Notes under the pieces: model-generated | The model's input: only the letters and a program-made list of their open reading frames with translations | The model's database searches: none | What the model was told of the DNA's origin: nothing | Program-made: the position numbers and the translations under genes | Shown: one piece after another, positions 1-9,984 of the stretch | Numbering within the stretch: position 1 is the stretch's first letter | Layout of the letters: each line of letters starts with the position of its first letter | NCBI RefSeq assembly: GCF_022808325.1 | Contig: NZ_JALGCL010000002.1 | Location: 246,947 to 310,946 of the forward strand | Length of the DNA: 64,000 nucleotides | Source of the DNA: Cognatiluteimonas sedimenti | GTDB taxonomy: Bacteria; Pseudomonadota; Gammaproteobacteria; Xanthomonadales; Xanthomonadaceae | Direction: 5' to 3'

Positions 1-2
1 AC

Positions 3-842
3 GAAGAGGCTTTCGCGCGCGGGGCCACCGTTACGGTGGACAACATTGAAGCGCTGCAACGCTGGCCCGACGTGTTCGAAGGCCGTGGGTTGTGGCTGCG
101 CCTGGACCTGGGCCGCGGCGAAGGCCACCACGCCAAGGTCCGCACCGGCGGCAGCCAGGCCAAGTTCGGCTTGCCGCTGCCGCGGCTGGACGCCTTCGTC
201 GCCCAGGCGCGCGCGCTGGACGCGCGCATCGCCGGCCTGCATGCGCACCTGGGCAGCGGGGTCGAACTGCCGTCGCACTGGCGCGAGGTCTACGCCGAAC
301 TCGCAGCCCATGCCGATCGCATCGGCACCGTCGCCACGATCGACATCGGTGGCGGCCTGCCGGTGCCGTACCTCCCCGATGCGGCGCCGCTGGACCTCGA
401 GGCGTGGGCGCGCGGGCTGGCCGAGGTCAAGGCGCTGTATCCGCAGTACGCGCTGGCGGTGGAGCCGGGCCGCTTCCTGGTCGCCGAGTGCGGCGTGCTG
501 TTGCTGCACGTGACCCAGGTGGTGGAGAAGGACGGCATGCGCCGCGTCGGCTGCGACGCGGGCATGAACGCCTTGCTGCGCCCGGCGCTGTACGACGCCT
601 TCCACGCCATCGCCAACCTGTCGCGGCCCGGCGGTGATACGGCGCAAGGCGACGGCGTGCTGGCCTTCGACGTGGTGGGTCCGGTGTGCGAATCCGGCGA
701 CGTGCTCGGCCGCCAGCGGCTGCTCCCGGCCGCCACCAGCGAAGGCGACGTGCTGCTGGTCGCCGATGCCGGTGCCTATGGCATGGCGATGGCCAATACC
801 TACAACCTGCGGGCGCTGCCGGCGGAGGACGTGATCGAATGA
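3..842 (+). CDS. lysA: Diaminopimelate decarboxylase-type PLP enzyme, C-terminal part (5' truncated by window)
   Basis: The open frame enters from the window edge in the third phase and ends at TGA 840-842, so only about 280 C-terminal residues are visible. Fold-III PLP decarboxylase motifs are present in the family order: HLGSG (phosphate and substrate region), the glycine loop IGGGLPVPY, EPGRFLVAE, and GPVCESGDVLG with the active-site cysteine of the partner subunit, followed by a C-terminal DAGAYGM. These fit meso-diaminopimelate decarboxylase (last step of lysine synthesis). In xanthomonads this domain can be fused to an aspartokinase; the missing N-terminus prevents telling. It overlaps murL by four bases (ATGA), so the three cell-wall or lysine genes are probably cotranscribed. 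An ornithine/arginine decarboxylase-like role cannot be excluded. Confidence 0.8.
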   Translation, partial: EEAFARGATVTVDNIEALQRWPDVFEGRGLWLRLDLGRGEGHHAKVRTGGSQAKFGLPLPRLDAFVAQARALDARIAGLHAHLGSGVELPSHWREVYAELAAHADRIGTVATIDIGGGLPVPYLPDAAPLDLEAWARGLAEVKALYPQYALAVEPGRFLVAECGVLLLHVTQVVEKDGMRRVGCDAGMNALLRPALYDAFHAIANLSRPGGDTAQGDGVLAFDVVGPVCESGDVLGRQRLLPAATSEGDVLLVADAGAYGMAMANTYNLRALPAEDVIE

Positions 843-2195
843 AAGAGTGGCAGTTCCAGCGCGACGCAATCCGCACGTTCCGCTTCGTGCGTTGCGGTTT
901 CGACCCCGCCAACGGCATCGCGCGACTGGTGTACGCGTTCGACGACGGGCCGGAACTGGTCGAGACGGTGACGGTGCCCGGGGCGCCGTTCGTGCTCGAC
1001 GAGGCGCGCGCGGCGGCGGCGGAGCGGGCGTTGCGGCTGCTGCACCTGATCGCCGGCGTGAGCTATTACAAGGCCGCGGTCGCGCCGGAGCTCCGGATCG
1101 ACGGCTACGCGATCGATGCCGCCACGGCCGCGCTGCTGGAGACGATCTACCGCAACGGCCTGGGCGAGTTCGCGTACCGCAACGGCCTGGACCTGCACGA
1201 CCGCATCCGCTTCCCGCACGGCGATGCCACGCAGGCGCCGGTGCCGGCGCTGGGACTGCGCGCGCACGCGCTGGTCGCGATCGGTGGCGGCAAGGACTCG
1301 CTGGTGTCGATCGAAGCCCTGCGCGGCGCCGGCGTCGACCAGACCGTGACCTGGATCGGCGGCTCGCAACTGATCGCCGCCTGCGCGGCGCGCACCGGGC
1401 TGCCGACGCTCAACATCGGCCGCCAGCTGGCGCCGCAGCTGTTCGACTACAACCGGCAGGGTGCCTGGAACGGCCATATCCCGGTCACCGTGCTGAACTC
1501 GGCGATCATGGTGTTCGCCGCGGTGCTGCTTGGAGTCGACCAGGTCGTGTTCTCCAATGAGCGATCGGCCAGCTACGGCAGCCTGATCCTCGCCGCGGAC
1601 GGCAGCGTCACCGGCGAGGTCAACCACCAGTGGTCCAAGGGTTGGGCGTGCGAGCAGGCGTTCGGCGAGTACGTGCAGCGCCATGTCGCCGCGGACCTGC
1701 ACTACTACTCGCTGCTGCGGCCGCTGTCGGAGCTGGCGGTGGCGCGGCAGTTCGCCAGGACCGATCGCTACGACGCGCATTTCTCCAGTTGCAACCGCAA
1801 CTTCCACATCCTCGGCGAGCGCCCGGTCAACCGCTGGTGCGGCGTGTGCCCGAAGTGCCACTTCGTGTTCCTGGCGCTGGCGCCGTTCTTGTCGAAGCCG
1901 CGGCTGGTCGGGATCCTCGGCCGCAACCTGCTCGACGACCCGGCGCAGGCCGATGGCTACGACGCGCTGCTTGAATACCAGGACCACAAGCCGTTCGAGT
2001 GCGTCGGCGAAGGCCGGGAATCGCGCGCGGCGATGGCGGCGCTGGCGCAACGGCCGGAGTGGCGCGAGGATGCGCTGGTGGAACGCTTCGTCCGCGAGAT
2101 CCGTCCGCAATTGCAGGCCCAGGACCTGCGGATCGAGCCGTTGCTGGTGCTGGACGACCAGCACCGCATCCCGCCACGGCTCTGGGAGCGGCTGC

Positions 2196-2215
<20 letters not shown>
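839..2215 (+). CDS. murL: UDP-MurNAc-L-Ala-L-Glu epimerase MurL
   Basis: This 458-residue cytoplasmic protein starts at the ATG overlapping the stop of the decarboxylase. MurL, described in Xanthomonas oryzae, uses ATP to invert the terminal L-glutamate of UDP-MurNAc-L-Ala-L-Glu to D-glutamate, replacing glutamate racemase. Visible support is the nucleotide-binding motif GGGKDSL at residues 149-155 (PP-loop-like) and a cysteine cluster (SSC, CGVCPKC) at about residues 318-341. The decisive context is the directly overlapping murD2, the partner ligase. A longer in-frame extension to 686 exists but would run through the upstream gene and is rejected. Confidence 0.88.
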
Positions 2216-3593
<1,378 letters not shown>

Positions 3594-3652
3594 GTTTCAC
3601 GCCTGCGCAACAACGGTTGCGTAGGCTTCCGCCACCCGAGGAGGAAACCGCC

Positions 3653-4438
3653 ATGCGTCGATTGATTGCCGCCGTGCTCCTGGCGTCCTGCGCGCTGCCG
3701 GCGTTGGCCACGATGCAGGCCAGGCCAGTGGAATGGAAAGTCGGCGACCAGGCGTTCAGCGGCGTGCTGGTCTACGACGACGCCAACGCGATCAAGCGCC
3801 CCGGGCTGGTGATGGTGCCCGACTGGATGGGCGTCCGCGACAGCGCGGTCGCCAAGGCCAAACACATCGCCGGCAACGACTACGTGGTGCTGGTGGCCGA
3901 TGTGTATGGCAAGGGCGTGCGGCCCGGTAACAGCGACGAGGCGATGGCGCAGGTCAAGAAGATGTATGGCGATCGCGCGCAACTGCGCGCACGCGCCAAC
4001 AAGGCGCTGGACGTGCTGAAGGCGCAGGCCGGCAATGCTCCGCTGGACGCCACGAAGCTGGGCGCGATCGGCTACTGCTTCGGCGGCGCCACGGTGCTGG
4101 AGCTGGCGCGCAGCGGCGCCGACCTTGCCGGCGTGGTGACCTTCCACGGCGGCCTGGATACCTCGATGCCCGCGAAGAAGGGCGCGGTCAAGGCCAGCCT
4201 GCTGGTGCTCAACGGCGCCGACGACCAGGGCACCGCCGGCGACATCGCCGGGTTCGAGAAGGAAATGGACGATGCCGGCGCGGACTGGCAGTTCGTCAAC
4301 TTCAGCAACACGGTGCATTGCTTCGCGCTGCCGGACGCCAACAGCCCGCCGGGTTGCGTCTACCACCCGCTGTCCACGCGCCGCGCCGAACGGATGATGC
4401 ACGGCTTCTTCGCCGAGCGTTTCGGCGAGCACGAGTAG
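3653..4438 (+). CDS. Secreted dienelactone hydrolase family protein
   Basis: Alpha/beta hydrolase of 261 residues with a clear Sec signal peptide (MRRLIAAVLLASCALPALA, cleavage near residue 19). The ATG at 3653 is chosen because GAGGAGG lies just upstream; the frame also has an earlier start that would bury the signal. The cysteine nucleophile sits in GYCFGG (Cys142), with an Asp near 190 (NGADDQG) and His222 (TVHCF), the Cys-Asp-His triad of dienelactone hydrolases. The physiological substrate cannot be read from sequence; family members hydrolyse cyclic or small esters. It stands alone, convergent with ispB. Confidence 0.8.
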   Translation: MRRLIAAVLLASCALPALATMQARPVEWKVGDQAFSGVLVYDDANAIKRPGLVMVPDWMGVRDSAVAKAKHIAGNDYVVLVADVYGKGVRPGNSDEAMAQVKKMYGDRAQLRARANKALDVLKAQAGNAPLDATKLGAIGYCFGGATVLELARSGADLAGVVTFHGGLDTSMPAKKGAVKASLLVLNGADDQGTAGDIAGFEKEMDDAGADWQFVNFSNTVHCFALPDANSPPGCVYHPLSTRRAERMMHGFFAERFGEHE

Positions 4439-4795
4439 CGCCCCGGGAGGGATGCAGGTTCGCGGGCCTGAGCTGAAGCTTGCGGGGCGCCGGGTGCGGA
4501 CGCCCTTGGGCGCGAATGTCTTCCCGCGCCGGCCTTCGGCCGACGACTCCTCCTTGACTTCGCACCCAAGGACATCTGCTGCCGACGTTGCGGGTCGCGC
4601 AGTAACTCACAAGCGCAAAGCAGTGCTTTGCTTTCGGCAAGCCTGTAATCCGACGTCCCCGATGTAGCCGGCAGCCCTTCGGGGCAAAATCAAGGAGGAG
4701 GCCGCAGGCCGGGGGACATTTGCCCCGAAGGGCTGCCGGCCACATCGGGCCCGTCAGATCGCGACGCGCCCGCGATCGATCGAGCCGCTTTTGTC
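4439..4795. other. Repeat-rich intergenic spacer without a gene
   Basis: No convincing coding frame is present. The stretch holds two nested inverted-repeat systems. The first pairs 4504-4516 with 4559-4571 (13 bases, one mismatch) around a GGCCTTCGGCC mini-hairpin. The second is a much longer perfect-looking stem at 4658-4749. Such spacers between convergent genes usually hold terminators or dispersed palindromic elements; here the arms are too long for a simple terminator. Confidence 0.6.
4658..4749. repeat. 31-bp inverted repeat (one mismatch) around a 30-bp loop
   Basis: Arms 4658-4688 and 4719-4749 are complementary over 31 bases with a single A/G mismatch; the core is CCGGCAGCCCTTCGGGGC. 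The purine-rich loop (4689-4718) contains GGAGGAGG and a GGCC-GCA-GGCC mini-stem. It lies 3' of two convergent genes, so it could end both transcripts, but there is no T tract and the size suggests a dispersed palindromic element. Confidence 0.8.
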
Positions 4796-5821
4796 TTAGT
4801 GGTCCCGACTGACGGTATAGCGCGCCAGGCCACGCAGCGCGGCGAGGTATTCGTTGCCGGGCAGGCCGTCGAGCGCGCGTTCGGCGGCGCGGGCGTAGTC
4901 GCCGGCGCGCTTGCGGCTGTAGCCGAGGCTGTCGCTGGCGTGGATCGCCGCCAGTACCGCCGGCATCGCGCCCGAATCGCCGTGCTCGATCGCCGCGCGC
5001 AGCGTGGCGCGGGTCGCGGCGTCGGCGTGGGCAATGGCATGGATCAGCGGCAACGTGGCCTTGCCCTCGGCGAGGTCGTCGCCGAGGTTCTTGCCCAGCG
5101 TGCCGGCATCCGACGCATAGTCGAGGATGTCGTCGGCGATCTGGAAGGCGTAACCCAGGTTGAGCCCGTAGTCGTGCAGCGCGTCGCAGGCTGCGGCATC
5201 GGCGCCGGCCAGCAGCGCCCCCAGCCGGGTTGCGGCCGCGAACAGCACCGCGGTCTTGCGTTCGATCACCCGCAGGTAGCCGGCTTCGTCGGTGTCCGGG
5301 TTTCGCACATGCAGCAGCTGCAGCACCTCGCCCTCGGCGATGCGGTTGGTGGTATCGGCGAGGACCCGCATCACCTCCATGCGGTCCAGTTCCACCATCA
5401 TCTGGAAGCTGCGCGAATACAGGAAATCGCCGACCAGCACGCTGGCGGCATTGCCCCAGACCGCATTGGCGGTACTGCGACCGCGCCGCAGGTCGGACTC
5501 GTCCACCACGTCGTCGTGCAGCAGGGTGGAGGTGTGGATGAATTCGATCACCGCCGCCAGTTGGTGCGCGTCCGCCCCGATCCCGGCGTCGCCGCGCCTG
5601 CCCAGCGCGGCCGCGGCCAGCAGCAGCAGCATCGGGCGCAGGCGCTTGCCGCCGGCGCCGATGATGTATTCGGCGACCTGGTTGACCAGGACCACGTCGG
5701 AAGCCAGCCGGCGCCGGATCAGGGTGTCGACGGCGGCCATGTCGGCCGCGGCCAGGGCCTGGATCGCGGGCAGCTCGAGCGCGTCGGGGGCGGAAGTCCG
5801 CGGCGTGGGGGCGATGTCCAT
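4796..5821 (-). CDS. ispB: Polyprenyl (octaprenyl) diphosphate synthase
   Basis: Long-chain trans-prenyltransferase of 341 residues that extends farnesyl diphosphate with isopentenyl units to make the ubiquinone side chain. GGKRLRP is at residues 57-63, the first aspartate-rich motif DDVVDESD at 103-110, and the second FQIADDILD at 226-234, each in the expected spacing. No transmembrane segment is seen. It is transcribed alone, divergent from ssb, with a TATAAT box about 27 bases upstream of its ATG. Confidence 0.92.
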   Translation of the reverse strand: MDIAPTPRTSAPDALELPAIQALAAADMAAVDTLIRRRLASDVVLVNQVAEYIIGAGGKRLRPMLLLLAAAALGRRGDAGIGADAHQLAAVIEFIHTSTLLHDDVVDESDLRRGRSTANAVWGNAASVLVGDFLYSRSFQMMVELDRMEVMRVLADTTNRIAEGEVLQLLHVRNPDTDEAGYLRVIERKTAVLFAAATRLGALLAGADAAACDALHDYGLNLGYAFQIADDILDYASDAGTLGKNLGDDLAEGKATLPLIHAIAHADAATRATLRAAIEHGDSGAMPAVLAAIHASDSLGYSRKRAGDYARAAERALDGLPGNEYLAALRGLARYTVSRDH

Positions 5822-5847
5822 GCGGTGTCCGGGGCAGGGCAGCGGTG

Positions 5848-5853
5848 ATTATA
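5848..5853 (-). promoter_or_regulatory. -10 box of the ispB promoter
   Basis: On the minus strand this reads TATAAT, a perfect sigma-70 -10 hexamer, giving a predicted start near 5841 and a leader of about 20 bases before the ispB ATG. No convincing -35 hexamer is visible in the G+C-rich upstream sequence. Confidence 0.6.
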
Positions 5854-5930
5854 CGAAGCCCCGGCGGTGGCCCGCGGCCGGTTCCCTTACATGCCGGCGC
5901 GGTGGCGGCCGAGGGGCGTGGGGCGGCGGG

Positions 5931-5936
5931 TATAAT
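5931..5936 (+). promoter_or_regulatory. -10 box of the ssb promoter
   Basis: TATAAT on the plus strand, 44 bases before the ssb ATG; predicted start near 5943. The two perfect -10 boxes of ispB and ssb lie about 80 bases apart, back to back. The -35 region is G-rich and unlike the consensus. Confidence 0.6.
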
Positions 5937-5980
5937 CCAATGTCCCTTGCCCACTGTCGGGCGATACCGGAAGGACTGCC

Positions 5981-6445
5981 ATGGCCCGCGGCGTGAACAA
6001 AGTGATCCTGGTCGGCAACCTCGGCAACGATCCCGAGATGAAGTACACCCAGGGCGGCATGGCCATCTGCACGCTCTCGCTGGCGACCACCAGCGTGCGC
6101 AAGGACAAGGACGGCAACACCCAGGAGCGCACCGAGTGGCACCGGGTGAAGCTGTTCGGCAAGCTCGGCGAGATCGCCGGCGAGTACCTGAAGAAGGGTC
6201 GCCAGGTCTACATCGAGGGCTCGATCCGTTATGACAAGTTCACCGGCCAGGACGGGGTCGAGAAGTATTTCACCGACATCGTCGCCGACGAGATGCAGAT
6301 GCTCGGAGGCGGCGAAGGCCGCGGCGAAGCGCGCGCCGAGCGCAGCGAGCGCCCGCAGCGCAGCGCGCCGCCGCGGCGCGAGGTGCCGGCCGCGGCCAAG
6401 GCGGACTTCGCCGATGACTTCGCGGACGACGACATTCCGTTCTGA
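5981..6445 (+). CDS. ssb: Single-stranded DNA-binding protein
   Basis: SSB of 154 residues. It coats single-stranded DNA in replication, repair and recombination. The N-terminal OB fold runs to about residue 107 (start ARGVNKVILVGNLGNDPE, then WHRVKLFGKLGE and GRQVYIEGSIRYDKF). A disordered, Arg/Glu/Ala-rich linker follows, and the acidic tip ends in DDDIPF, the partner-recruiting tail. Length and layout are normal for gammaproteobacteria. Confidence 0.96.
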   Translation: MARGVNKVILVGNLGNDPEMKYTQGGMAICTLSLATTSVRKDKDGNTQERTEWHRVKLFGKLGEIAGEYLKKGRQVYIEGSIRYDKFTGQDGVEKYFTDIVADEMQMLGGGEGRGEARAERSERPQRSAPPRREVPAAAKADFADDFADDDIPF

Positions 6446-6487
6446 TCGTCGCCTGTTGTCGATGGCCTGGCTCCACCGGCAGCCCCA

Positions 6488-6510
6488 CGGGATTATTCCC
6501 GGCAATTTTT
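6488..6510 (+). terminator. Weak intrinsic terminator after ssb
   Basis: A 5-bp stem CGGGA/TCCCG (6488-6492 with 6497-6501, loop TTAT) is followed by GCAATTTTT. The stem is short, so some read-through into rfbB is likely. Confidence 0.4.
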
Positions 6511-6528
6511 CCTGACACGGAGGTTTGC

Positions 6529-7602
6529 GTGCCGACTTGGCTCGTCACCGGCGGCGCCGGTTTCATCGGTGGAAATTTCGTGCTCGAGGCCGTCGCCTCG
6601 GGCGTGCGCATCGTCAACCTGGATGCCCTCACGTACGCCGGCAACCGCGACACCCTGGCGTCGCTGGAAGGCAACCCGGACCACCTGTTCGTGCACGGCG
6701 ACATCGGCGACGGCGCGCTGGTGGCCAGGCTCCTGGCCGAACACCGCCCGGATGCGGTCGTCAATTTCGCCGCCGAGAGCCACGTCGACCGCTCGATCGA
6801 CGGCCCGGCCGCGTTCGTGCAGACCAACGTCGTCGGCACGCTCGCCCTGCTGGAAGCGGCCCGCGATTACTGGAAGGCGCTCGACGGCGCGGCGAAGGAG
6901 GGGGCTTCAAAGGAGAGCTTCCGCTTCCTGCACGTCTCCACCGACGAGGTCTACGGCTCGCTCGGCGACACCGGCAAGTTCACCGAGCAGACCGCCTATG
7001 CGCCGAACTCGCCGTATTCGGCCTCGAAGGCCGCGTCCGACCACCTGGTGCGCGCCTTCCACCACACCTACGGCCTGCCGGTGCTGACCACCAACTGCTC
7101 CAACAACTACGGCCCGTACCAGTTCCCGGAAAAGCTCATCCCCCTGATCATCGCCCGCGCCCTGGCCGGGGAGCCGCTGCCGGTTTACGGCGACGGCATG
7201 AACGTGCGCGACTGGCTCTACGTCGGCGACCACTGTGCCGCGATCCGCGCGGTGCTGGAACGCGGGCGCGTCGGCGAAACCTACAACGTCGGCGGCGACG
7301 CCGAGATGCGGAACATCGACGTGGTCAACACCATCTGCGCATTGCTGGACCAGCGCCGCCCGCGCGAGGACGGCAAGCCGCGCAACAGCCAGATCACCTA
7401 TGTCGCCGATCGCCCGGGCCATGACCGCCGCTACGCGATCGATGCCGGCAAGCTGAAGTCCGAACTTGGCTGGCAGCCGGCGCACAGCTTCGAACAGGGC
7501 ATCGCCGGCACGGTCGACTGGTACCTCGGACACCAGGACTGGGTACGGCGCGTGCTGGACGGCAGCTATCGGCTCGAGCGCATCGGCGGAGTCGCGGCAT
7601 GA
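6529..7602 (+). CDS. rfbB: dTDP-glucose 4,6-dehydratase
   Basis: First enzyme after nucleotide activation in dTDP-L-rhamnose synthesis: it oxidises, dehydrates and reduces dTDP-glucose to the 4-keto-6-deoxy sugar using bound NAD. Extended SDR of 357 residues starting at GTG 6529, with GGAGG six bases upstream. The NAD motif GGAGFIGGN is at 8-16, the catalytic Thr-Asp-Glu in STDEVYG at 138-140, and Tyr163/Lys167 in YSASK. A short Ala/Lys/Glu-rich insertion (about residues 117-127) precedes the catalytic strand. The stop overlaps rfbA by ATGA. Confidence 0.95.
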   Translation: MPTWLVTGGAGFIGGNFVLEAVASGVRIVNLDALTYAGNRDTLASLEGNPDHLFVHGDIGDGALVARLLAEHRPDAVVNFAAESHVDRSIDGPAAFVQTNVVGTLALLEAARDYWKALDGAAKEGASKESFRFLHVSTDEVYGSLGDTGKFTEQTAYAPNSPYSASKAASDHLVRAFHHTYGLPVLTTNCSNNYGPYQFPEKLIPLIIARALAGEPLPVYGDGMNVRDWLYVGDHCAAIRAVLERGRVGETYNVGGDAEMRNIDVVNTICALLDQRRPREDGKPRNSQITYVADRPGHDRRYAIDAGKLKSELGWQPAHSFEQGIAGTVDWYLGHQDWVRRVLDGSYRLERIGGVAA

Positions 7603-8504
7603 CTGCCGCGGCGGCGACCAGCCCACGCAAGGGCATCATCCTGGCCGGCGGCTCGGGCACGAGGCTGTATCCGATCACCCAGGCGATCAGCAAGCAGCTG
7701 CTGCCGGTGTACGACAAGCCGATGATCTACTACCCGCTCAGCGTGCTGATGCTGGCGGGGATCCGCGAGGTCCTGGTCATCAACACCCCGCACGAGCAGG
7801 CCCTGTTCAGGAGCCTGCTCGGCGACGGCGCGCAATGGGGCATGAAGATCGAGTACGCGGTGCAGCCGAGCCCGGACGGCCTGGCCCAGGCCTACCTGAT
7901 CGGTCGCGAGTTCCTCGCCGGCCAGCCGAGCTGCCTGGTGCTGGGCGACAACATCTTCCATGGCCAGGGCCTGACGCAGCTGCTGCGGCGCGCGGGCGAG
8001 CGCGACGAGGGCGCCACCGTGTTCGGCTACTGGGTGCGCGATCCCGAGCGCTACGGCGTGGCCGAGTTCGACGCCGACGGCAAGGTGGTCGGGCTGGAGG
8101 AGAAGCCGGCGAACCCGCGCTCCAACTACGCCGTCACCGGCCTGTACTTCTACGACGGCCGCGCCAGCGATTACGCGGCCCGGCTCGAGCCATCGCCGCG
8201 CGGCGAGCTGGAGATCACCGACCTCAACCGCTGCTACCTGGAGCAGGGCAACCTGCGACTGGAGAAGCTCGGCCGCGGCTACGCCTGGCTCGACACCGGC
8301 ACCCACGAGTCGCTGGTCGAGGCCTCGACCTACATCGAGACCATCGAAAAGCGCCAGGGCCTTCGGGTGTGCTGTCCCGAGGAGATCGCCTACTTCAATC
8401 GCTGGATCGACGCCGCGCAGCTGCGCGAACTTGCTCGGCCGCTGGCGAAGAACGGCTACGGCCAGTACCTGCTGGGCCTGCTCGAACACGGGCGGGTGGA
8501 ATGA
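7599..8504 (+). CDS. rfbA: Glucose-1-phosphate thymidylyltransferase
   Basis: Nucleotidyltransferase of 301 residues that makes dTDP-glucose from dTTP and glucose-1-phosphate, the committed and feedback-regulated step of dTDP-rhamnose synthesis. The nucleotide loop GGSGTRLYP lies near residues 17-25, followed by [25 protein letters not shown] with the metal-binding Asp, and EKP and TGLYFYD motifs. The length is typical of RmlA short-form enzymes. The ATG overlaps the rfbB stop; rfbC follows after 10 bases, so the order BACD is a single operon. Confidence 0.95.
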   Translation: MTAAAATSPRKGIILAGGSGTRLYPITQAISKQLLPVYDKPMIYYPLSVLMLAGIREVLVINTPHEQALFRSLLGDGAQWGMKIEYAVQPSPDGLAQAYLIGREFLAGQPSCLVLGDNIFHGQGLTQLLRRAGERDEGATVFGYWVRDPERYGVAEFDADGKVVGLEEKPANPRSNYAVTGLYFYDGRASDYAARLEPSPRGELEITDLNRCYLEQGNLRLEKLGRGYAWLDTGTHESLVEASTYIETIEKRQGLRVCCPEEIAYFNRWIDAAQLRELARPLAKNGYGQYLLGLLEHGRVE

Positions 8505-8514
8505 AGGCGGCGCC

Positions 8515-9072
8515 ATGAAGGTCATCCAGACCGACCTGCCGGGTTGCCTGGTGCTGGAGCCGCAGGTGTTCGGCGACGAGCGCGGCTACTTCTACGAATC
8601 CTTCAACCGCGACAAGCTCGCGGCGGCCGGCCTGGCGCCCGATTTCGTGCAGGGCAACGTCTCCTCGTCCACGCGCGGCGTGCTGCGCGGACTGCATTAC
8701 CAGTGGCCGAAACCACAGGGCAAGCTGGTGTCGGTGCTGGAAGGCGAGGTCTGGGACGTGGCGGTCGACATCCGCCGCGGTTCGCCGACCTTCGGCCGCT
8801 GGGCCGCGGCGATATTGAGCGCCGACAACAAACGCCATTTCTGGATCCCGGAAGGCTACGCGCACGGCTTCGTGACCCTGAGCGAGCGCGCGCTGTTCAC
8901 CTACCTGTGCACGGCGACCTACGACCGCGACGCCGATGCCGGCATCCGCTGGAACGATGCCGACCTCGCCATCGACTGGCCCGTGGGGGCGCCGGTATTG
9001 TCGGACAAGGACGCCCGCGCCCCGTTCCTGGCGGAGGTGGCGCAGGAGCGGTTGCCGGTCTACGAGGCGTGA
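8515..9072 (+). CDS. rfbC: dTDP-4-dehydrorhamnose 3,5-epimerase
   Basis: Cupin-fold epimerase of 185 residues that inverts C3 and C5 of the 4-keto-6-deoxy sugar. The ATG at 8515 is used, because the longer frame begins inside rfbA. The catalytic base His61 lies in RGLHYQWP and the catalytic Tyr near 130 in LFTYLCT; IPEGYAHGF and the substrate-contacting GDERGYF are also present. Located between rfbA and rfbD in one operon. Confidence 0.94.
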   Translation: MKVIQTDLPGCLVLEPQVFGDERGYFYESFNRDKLAAAGLAPDFVQGNVSSSTRGVLRGLHYQWPKPQGKLVSVLEGEVWDVAVDIRRGSPTFGRWAAAILSADNKRHFWIPEGYAHGFVTLSERALFTYLCTATYDRDADAGIRWNDADLAIDWPVGAPVLSDKDARAPFLAEVAQERLPVYEA

Positions 9073-9082
9073 GCAAGCGCGC

Positions 9083-9982
9083 ATGAGGATCCTGCTGTTC
9101 GGCGGCAACGGACAGGTCGGCGGCGAGCTGCGCCGCAGCCTGGCGGCGCTGGGCGAGGTGGTCGCGGCCACGCGCAGCGGCACGCTCGAGGACGGCACGG
9201 CCTGCGAGCGTGCGGACTTCGACGCACCCGGGTCCCTGCCGGCGCTGGTGGCCCGCATCGCGCCGGACATCGTCGTCAACGCCGCCGCGCACACCGCGGT
9301 GGACCGCGCCGAAAGCGAGCCGGAGGCCGCGTTCCGGGCCAATGCACAGGCGCCGCTGGCGATCGCCGAGGCCTGCGCGCGGCGCGACGCGCTGCTGGTG
9401 CATTACTCCACCGATTACGTGTTCGACGGTCGCGGCACGCGTCCCTATCGCGAGGATGACCCGGCCGCGCCGGCCAGCGTCTACGGTGCCAGCAAGCTTG
9501 CCGGCGAGGAAGCGATCCGGGCCAGCGGCGCGCGCCACCTGGTGCTGCGCACGGCGTGGGTGTACGCGGCGCACGGCCGGAATTTCCTGCACACGATGCT
9601 GCGCCTTGCCGGCGAGCGCGACGAGTTGCGGGTGGTCGCGGACCAGGTCGGGACGCCGACAGCCGCGGCGCTGATCGCCGGCACCACCGCGCAGCTGCTG
9701 GCCCGGCCGCCATCGCGATCAGGCACCTGGCACCTGACCGCGACCGGCGCCACCACCTGGCACGGCTTCGCCGAGGCCATCATGCATGGCGCGCATGCAC
9801 GCGGCCTGATCGCGCGCGTGCCGCGCGTGTTGCCGATCGCCACCGCCGACTATCCGACGCCCGCGGCGCGGCCCGCCTACTCCGTGCTCGACTGCAGCGC
9901 GCTGCAACGCGAATTCCGGGTCGCCCTGCCGGGCTGGCAGGAAGGGCTGTCGCGCACGCTGGACGACCTCGCGGGCTGGTAG
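9083..9982 (+). CDS. rfbD: dTDP-4-dehydrorhamnose reductase
   Basis: NAD(P)H-dependent SDR of 299 residues making dTDP-L-rhamnose for LPS or exopolysaccharide. The start is ATG 9083, giving MRILLFGGNGQVGGEL with the dinucleotide motif at residues 7-14. STDYVFDG and Tyr134-x3-Lys138 (YGASK) form the active site; RTAWVY follows. It closes the rfbBACD operon and ends two bases from the convergent peptide transporter, leaving no room for a separate terminator. Confidence 0.94.
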   Translation: MRILLFGGNGQVGGELRRSLAALGEVVAATRSGTLEDGTACERADFDAPGSLPALVARIAPDIVVNAAAHTAVDRAESEPEAAFRANAQAPLAIAEACARRDALLVHYSTDYVFDGRGTRPYREDDPAAPASVYGASKLAGEEAIRASGARHLVLRTAWVYAAHGRNFLHTMLRLAGERDELRVVADQVGTPTAAALIAGTTAQLLARPPSRSGTWHLTATGATTWHGFAEAIMHGAHARGLIARVPRVLPIATADYPTPAARPAYSVLDCSALQREFRVALPGWQEGLSRTLDDLAGW

Positions 9983-9984
9983 GG

